A program made the translations under genes and the position numbers. Positions 61,401-64,000 of a stretch of 64,000 nt of DNA are shown here, one piece after another; positions within the stretch are counted from its first letter, which is position 1; the number at the start of each line of letters is the position of its first letter. The notes beneath the pieces were generated by a model. The model was given only the letters and a program-made list of their open reading frames with translations. It had not been told where the DNA came from and ran no database searches. Source of the DNA: Acidilutibacter cellobiosedens (GTDB taxonomy: Bacteria; Bacillota; Clostridia; Tissierellales; Acidilutibacteraceae); the NCBI RefSeq assembly GCF_004103715.1, contig NZ_CP035282.1, positions 2,594,673 through 2,658,672 on the forward strand. Reading direction: 5' to 3'.

Positions 61401-64000
61401 TATAAGCTAATTCCAGCGACCTTTCCATTTGTCCTTGGTCCGAATATTTTTTGCCGATATTTACGGCATTTTCTTTTGTATCGGTAATTCCGGTTAAAAA
61501 ATAAATTGTTATACTTTCCTTTCCTTTTATCTTAACCCTTTTTCCTATACTCATAATGGGATCCAATACAACTCCGGCCGTATTCGTGAGTCCCTTAGAT
61601 AAAGCATTGGGATATCTCAAATTTTTTCCTCTGCCAACAAAATTCAGCCTGTTGGTCTCATATTGAAAATTTTCTTCCGCATTTTCGTATATCTTTCCCA
61701 TATGGTATACCCATACTTTTTCTTCATTTTTATTTCTCTTTCTTCTCTCTCCGAGAAGCATATGGATTTCTTCACATATCTCGGTTTTTATAAATAAATT
61801 GTTAAAAACCGAATGGGTAGTATCATTTTCTATCTTATCCCCGACTAATTCCAAATAGCTTGTTATTTCTATTAATGTATCTTCATTGCCGATATTCTTT
61901 ATAGTAATTTTCCTGACTTCTCCTTCTTCTTCAGGAAGAAGAACTATTTCCGTTTTGGTTTCAATATCCCCGTCCAACCTATAAAAATCAACCTTATGAT
62001 TTGAAAATTCCACCTTATACTTTTCGGGAATTACATTAGTCGGCTCATAGGTATTAGACCAGAATTTATTCCTTTTCAGGTCGGAAATATATACAAAATT
62101 CCCGTAACTTTTAGTTAAAAAATCTTCTCTCCATCTGTTTATATATATATCGCCTTTTTTTGAAAATCCGCTTCCTCTGTTCGTAATCATCAAAGAATAG
62201 TCTCCCGATGACAATACATGGCATTTGGTATAGGAAAGACTTCTTTCATCATACCTTCTTATAATATTCATCTCATTTTTCTTGGCTTTTTCTTCTGTAC
62301 GAATAAGATTTTCGGTTTCCTTTGCCACAATAGCTCTTAAAGGTATTTTTTCCTGAAGAAACAGCTCTCCGCATTTCATCTCCGGATCTCGGTGAAATCT
62401 CTTAACCATGGAATTATCCTTCAAAAAATTGTCTATGGATACGAATATCATTCCCTGATGATGGGTCATATAACTTTTAACTACAGCTTTATCCATATTC
62501 ATAGGAAGTCTGCTGTAAGTATAATCTATGGATTCAAAAAATCCGTATTCTCCTTCCAAGTTTTCCTCTATTAATTTTCTTATATTCTCTAACGCAGCCT
62601 CATAGTTTATGTTCAAAGACAGAATAGTAGAATAAGGGGATACTACGGTATCGTCCTTTAGTCCTCTTTTAAATCCCAAAAATGGAACTCCAAAGGCTTT
62701 ATATTGGTAGTTCAAATTGGAATCAAAGGCAAAGAAACACGACTCGGATATTCCCCAAGGTATCTTTTTATCCGTTCCATAGTCTATATGAATTTTAACC
62801 GAAGTTTTATAGGTTTCATCCAAAAGCGTATTTTTGTAACTCTTTATTGTCAAAGCAGGCATCAAATATTCAAACATGGTTCCTGCCCAAGATGCTAAAC
62901 TTCTGAACCCTTTTTTCACGACCAAAGGTCTCCCCAGTTTAAACCAATGGTCCGCGGGTACTTCTCCTCTCGATAAAGATATATAGCTGGCCGTTCTTGC
63001 TTCAGAAGCCAATAAATCGTAATAGGAATTTACAATCTTTTTATCCTCAACATTATATCCAACGGAAAATAAACATTTTTTGTTATCGTATAAAGGTTTG
63101 AATTTTGTTTCGGATATTAAATGTTCAATATTGTCTATCAGATTCTTACATCTTTCTATAAAATCCTCAGCATTACATTTCAATCTAAAAAGGTCTTTAT
63201 ATGAATCACTTTCTGCTTCCTCTTCATTAATCAGTTCTTCATAATATTTAACTAATTCTGCAGGTTTTAACTCAAATGTATCTTCTATATTGCTGTCAGA
63301 AAAAAATTCGGTATATTCAGCTTTTAGATCTTTGATAAATCCTATAGAATTTTCTAACCACTTATCTTTTTTATTTTCATTATTATCTTTACAAACAATA
63401 AATTTATTTTCTATATCGGTTAATTCCTTTTCCCTTATCTTAGACACGGAGTTAAATTCATTCAAAATCAAATTTCTTACTTCATTATCCTCAATTAAAA
63501 CCCCCGTATCAATAAAGCCGTCAATAATACTTCCTTCAAAAAACGGTCTGTTTAAATATTCCTTAATTCCCTCTTTCAGCACTATCAAATAAGCTACAAA
63601 ATTTCCGCTGTCTACGGTCGAAATAAAATAAGGTCTTAAGGGTTTTAAATCCAAAGTTCCGTACCAATTATATAAATGGCCTTCCCACTTATCCATTTTG
63701 TTAATAGTATAAATAGTTTTTTCTATCAAATCGATCATACGTTTAGTACTTATATATCCAAAATCCCTTGCCGAAAGTACCGCTAAAAGATAAAATCCTA
63801 TATTGGTCGGAGAGGTTCTGTAAGCCAATCCGTTATATGGATATTCCTGAAAATTATCCGGCGGAATAAAATTGTTTTCTTCATTTGTAAATTCTTCATA
63901 ATAATTCCAAGTTTTTCGAGATATTCTCCTCAAGGTTCTTAAATCCTTTTCTGATATCATCTTTTTTTCATCTTTATCTTCATTGCTTATTTTAAAAGCC
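58402..64000 (-). CDS. cyclic beta-1,2-glucan synthase-like GH94 protein (3' part; 5' end outside window)
   Basis: The frame is open through the right edge (position 64000) without a stop, so the gene is incomplete; at least 1865 codons are present. The N-terminal part visible (RTSPTNIGFYLLAVLSARDFGYI) is the glycoamylase-like domain that precedes the phosphorylase in NdvB-type enzymes. Two beta-sandwich/GH94 modules follow. The catalytic Asp lies in GSGDWNDGMNRVG (near 59380), and GRGGWTWYTGSAGWMYKVGL is conserved at the C-terminus. Full-length relatives are about 2800 residues and begin with a membrane GT84 domain. The product could be cyclic or linear beta-1,2-glucan. Confidence 0.88.
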   Translation of the reverse strand, partial: AFKISNEDKDEKKMISEKDLRTLRRISRKTWNYYEEFTNEENNFIPPDNFQEYPYNGLAYRTSPTNIGFYLLAVLSARDFGYISTKRMIDLIEKTIYTINKMDKWEGHLYNWYGTLDLKPLRPYFISTVDSGNFVAYLIVLKEGIKEYLNRPFFEGSIIDGFIDTGVLIEDNEVRNLILNEFNSVSKIREKELTDIENKFIVCKDNNENKKDKWLENSIGFIKDLKAEYTEFFSDSNIEDTFELKPAELVKYYEELINEEEAESDSYKDLFRLKCNAEDFIERCKNLIDNIEHLISETKFKPLYDNKKCLFSVGYNVEDKKIVNSYYDLLASEARTASYISLSRGEVPADHWFKLGRPLVVKKGFRSLASWAGTMFEYLMPALTIKSYKNTLLDETYKTSVKIHIDYGTDKKIPWGISESCFFAFDSNLNYQYKAFGVPFLGFKRGLKDDTVVSPYSTILSLNINYEAALENIRKLIEENLEGEYGFFESIDYTYSRLPMNMDKAVVKSYMTHHQGMIFVSIDNFLKDNSMVKRFHRDPEMKCGELFLQEKIPLRAIVAKETENLIRTEEKAKKNEMNIIRRYDERSLSYTKCHVLSSGDYSLMITNRGSGFSKKGDIYINRWREDFLTKSYGNFVYISDLKRNKFWSNTYEPTNVIPEKYKVEFSNHKVDFYRLDGDIETKTEIVLLPEEEGEVRKITIKNIGNEDTLIEITSYLELVGDKIENDTTHSVFNNLFIKTEICEEIHMLLGERRKRNKNEEKVWVYHMGKIYENAEENFQYETNRLNFVGRGKNLRYPNALSKGLTNTAGVVLDPIMSIGKRVKIKGKESITIYFLTGITDTKENAVNIGKKYSDQGQMERSLELAYTRSQTEIGYLNLKSNEIRLYQDILNDILLLEGNSKRRYDEIIRKNEKGQNGLWAYGISGDLPLVLVVIKNVDGIDNLKTILRAHEYWTFKGIKIDLLILIEDGNSYYQPLLDNVRDMVYEYRGNFVEIQGGIFIQNGNDIPLQDKGLFYKWANIVIDSSVGYIKENYKKVGIPYKKYNKDPIKYDSSDKNLELRFFNGYGGFSQDGREYIIKLNKDINTPLPWINVISNDKFGFIVSERGSSFTWADNSRENKLTPWYNDLAEDPSGEIIYIRDEETGHIWNITPGPIRENEDYIISHGMGYTNFYHDSNGMEQNLTMFVSMEDNIKINYIKIKNNSPFERKLSLAYFARPVLGVEDGKERKHVETYMDEKKEIFYALNSTNSEFRGSTLYMGSSEKIKSYTGDRKEFLGSGSFENPEGMKRDSFSNMAGIGMDPCCVINIDLTVPSGKEKELVFLIGESKGVKSGRETISKYKDIGYSKMMLEKAKYFWTDLLTKIQIETPDESMNLLMNNFLLYQTIACRLWARAGFYQVGGAYGARDQIQDSMNCIYVFPELTRKQIILNCRHQFLEGDIQHWWHPDPYSDVHKGIRSKCSDDLLWLPYVLAEYVKITEDYEILNEKVYFIESMPLNEEEYERYEIPDISNVEENVYEHCVKAIEKSLVFGERGLPLMGSGDWNDGMNRVGFKGKGESVWLGWFLISVLEKFIPICEKMNDKEKVSRYKGVINDIKYSIEKNCWDGDWYLRAFFDDGTPIGSKESSECIIDSISQSWAVISGMGDWDRIEKSLNSLEKYLINEDKGMILLFTPPFDNISEDPGYIKSYVPGVRENGGQYTHGAIWVISAFAKTGKGDRTYELFHMINPINHSRSAIECSNYKVEPYVMAADVYNVNPHVGRGGWTWYTGSAGWMYKVGLEDILGFKKEGNRLYINPCIPRKWDKYTIKYRYKNTRYNILIKNPYKVNRGVNYIMIDGNKIAEKYILLQNDGGEHLIEVILGSYRDS

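Overview
The window looks like a piece of chromosome from a low-GC, anaerobic, Gram-positive bacterium of the class Clostridia (perhaps Tissierellales-like). This is inferred from the strongly A/T-rich sequence, strong AGGAGG-type ribosome sites, lipoproteins with a lipobox, an I-B (Hmari-type) CRISPR system, a NADH-linked iron-sulphur flavoenzyme and ISLre2/IS21 elements. Almost every gene lies on the minus strand.

Layout. (1) 1-9190: a complete I-B cas operon (cas6-cas8b-cas7-cas5-cas3-cas4-cas1-cas2), preceded by a short decaying CRISPR array and its leader. A second leader-like sequence at the extreme left edge predicts another array outside the window. Cas1 appears to carry an in-frame internal deletion. 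(2) 9206-15000: housekeeping and stress genes (two GNAT acetyltransferases, isochorismatase-like hydrolase, peroxiredoxin, Nudix hydrolase) and an ABC-F gene with a long attenuator leader. (3) 15168-17671: an intact IS21 element with a 7-bp target duplication. (4) 17736-25112: two ABC-2 exporters, an MFS transporter, a methyltransferase and MFS remnants. (5) 25289-51155: a rearranged RiPP island, the most interesting part. (6) 51391-57270: a three-gene NuoE/NuoF/large FAD-FeS oxidoreductase operon. (7) 57383-64000: a truncated ISLre2 transposase and the 3' part of a giant GH94 cyclic beta-1,2-glucan synthase-like gene.

The RiPP island, read along the minus strand from 51155 downward, has a LytTR regulator whose receiver lacks the phosphorylatable Asp, then three 21-bp-phased direct repeats beside a promoter. 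A microcin B17-like Gly/Cys/Ser-rich precursor follows, then a conserved hairpin, a CPBP membrane protein, and two parallel sets of azol(in)e-forming enzymes. One set is McbB-like E1 + nitroreductase-like + YcaO; the other is YcaO + TOMM E1-like + SagB-type dehydrogenase. After these come an ABC exporter and an expanded series of five DUF4932-like lipoproteins, each with a HEFSH zinc motif, interleaved with another ABC exporter and an MFS transporter. Two more precursor genes downstream (33043 and 28271) share the leader and a C-terminal ASLIEED-(I/V)-IL tail but have different Cys-rich cores. They sit next to broken copies of the cluster: one CPBP gene split by a second IS21 element, and a 6.7-kb collapse that fused the ABC exporter 3' end to the McbB-like 5' end. 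The likely product is a family of thiazole/oxazole-modified peptides made by one shared set of enzymes.
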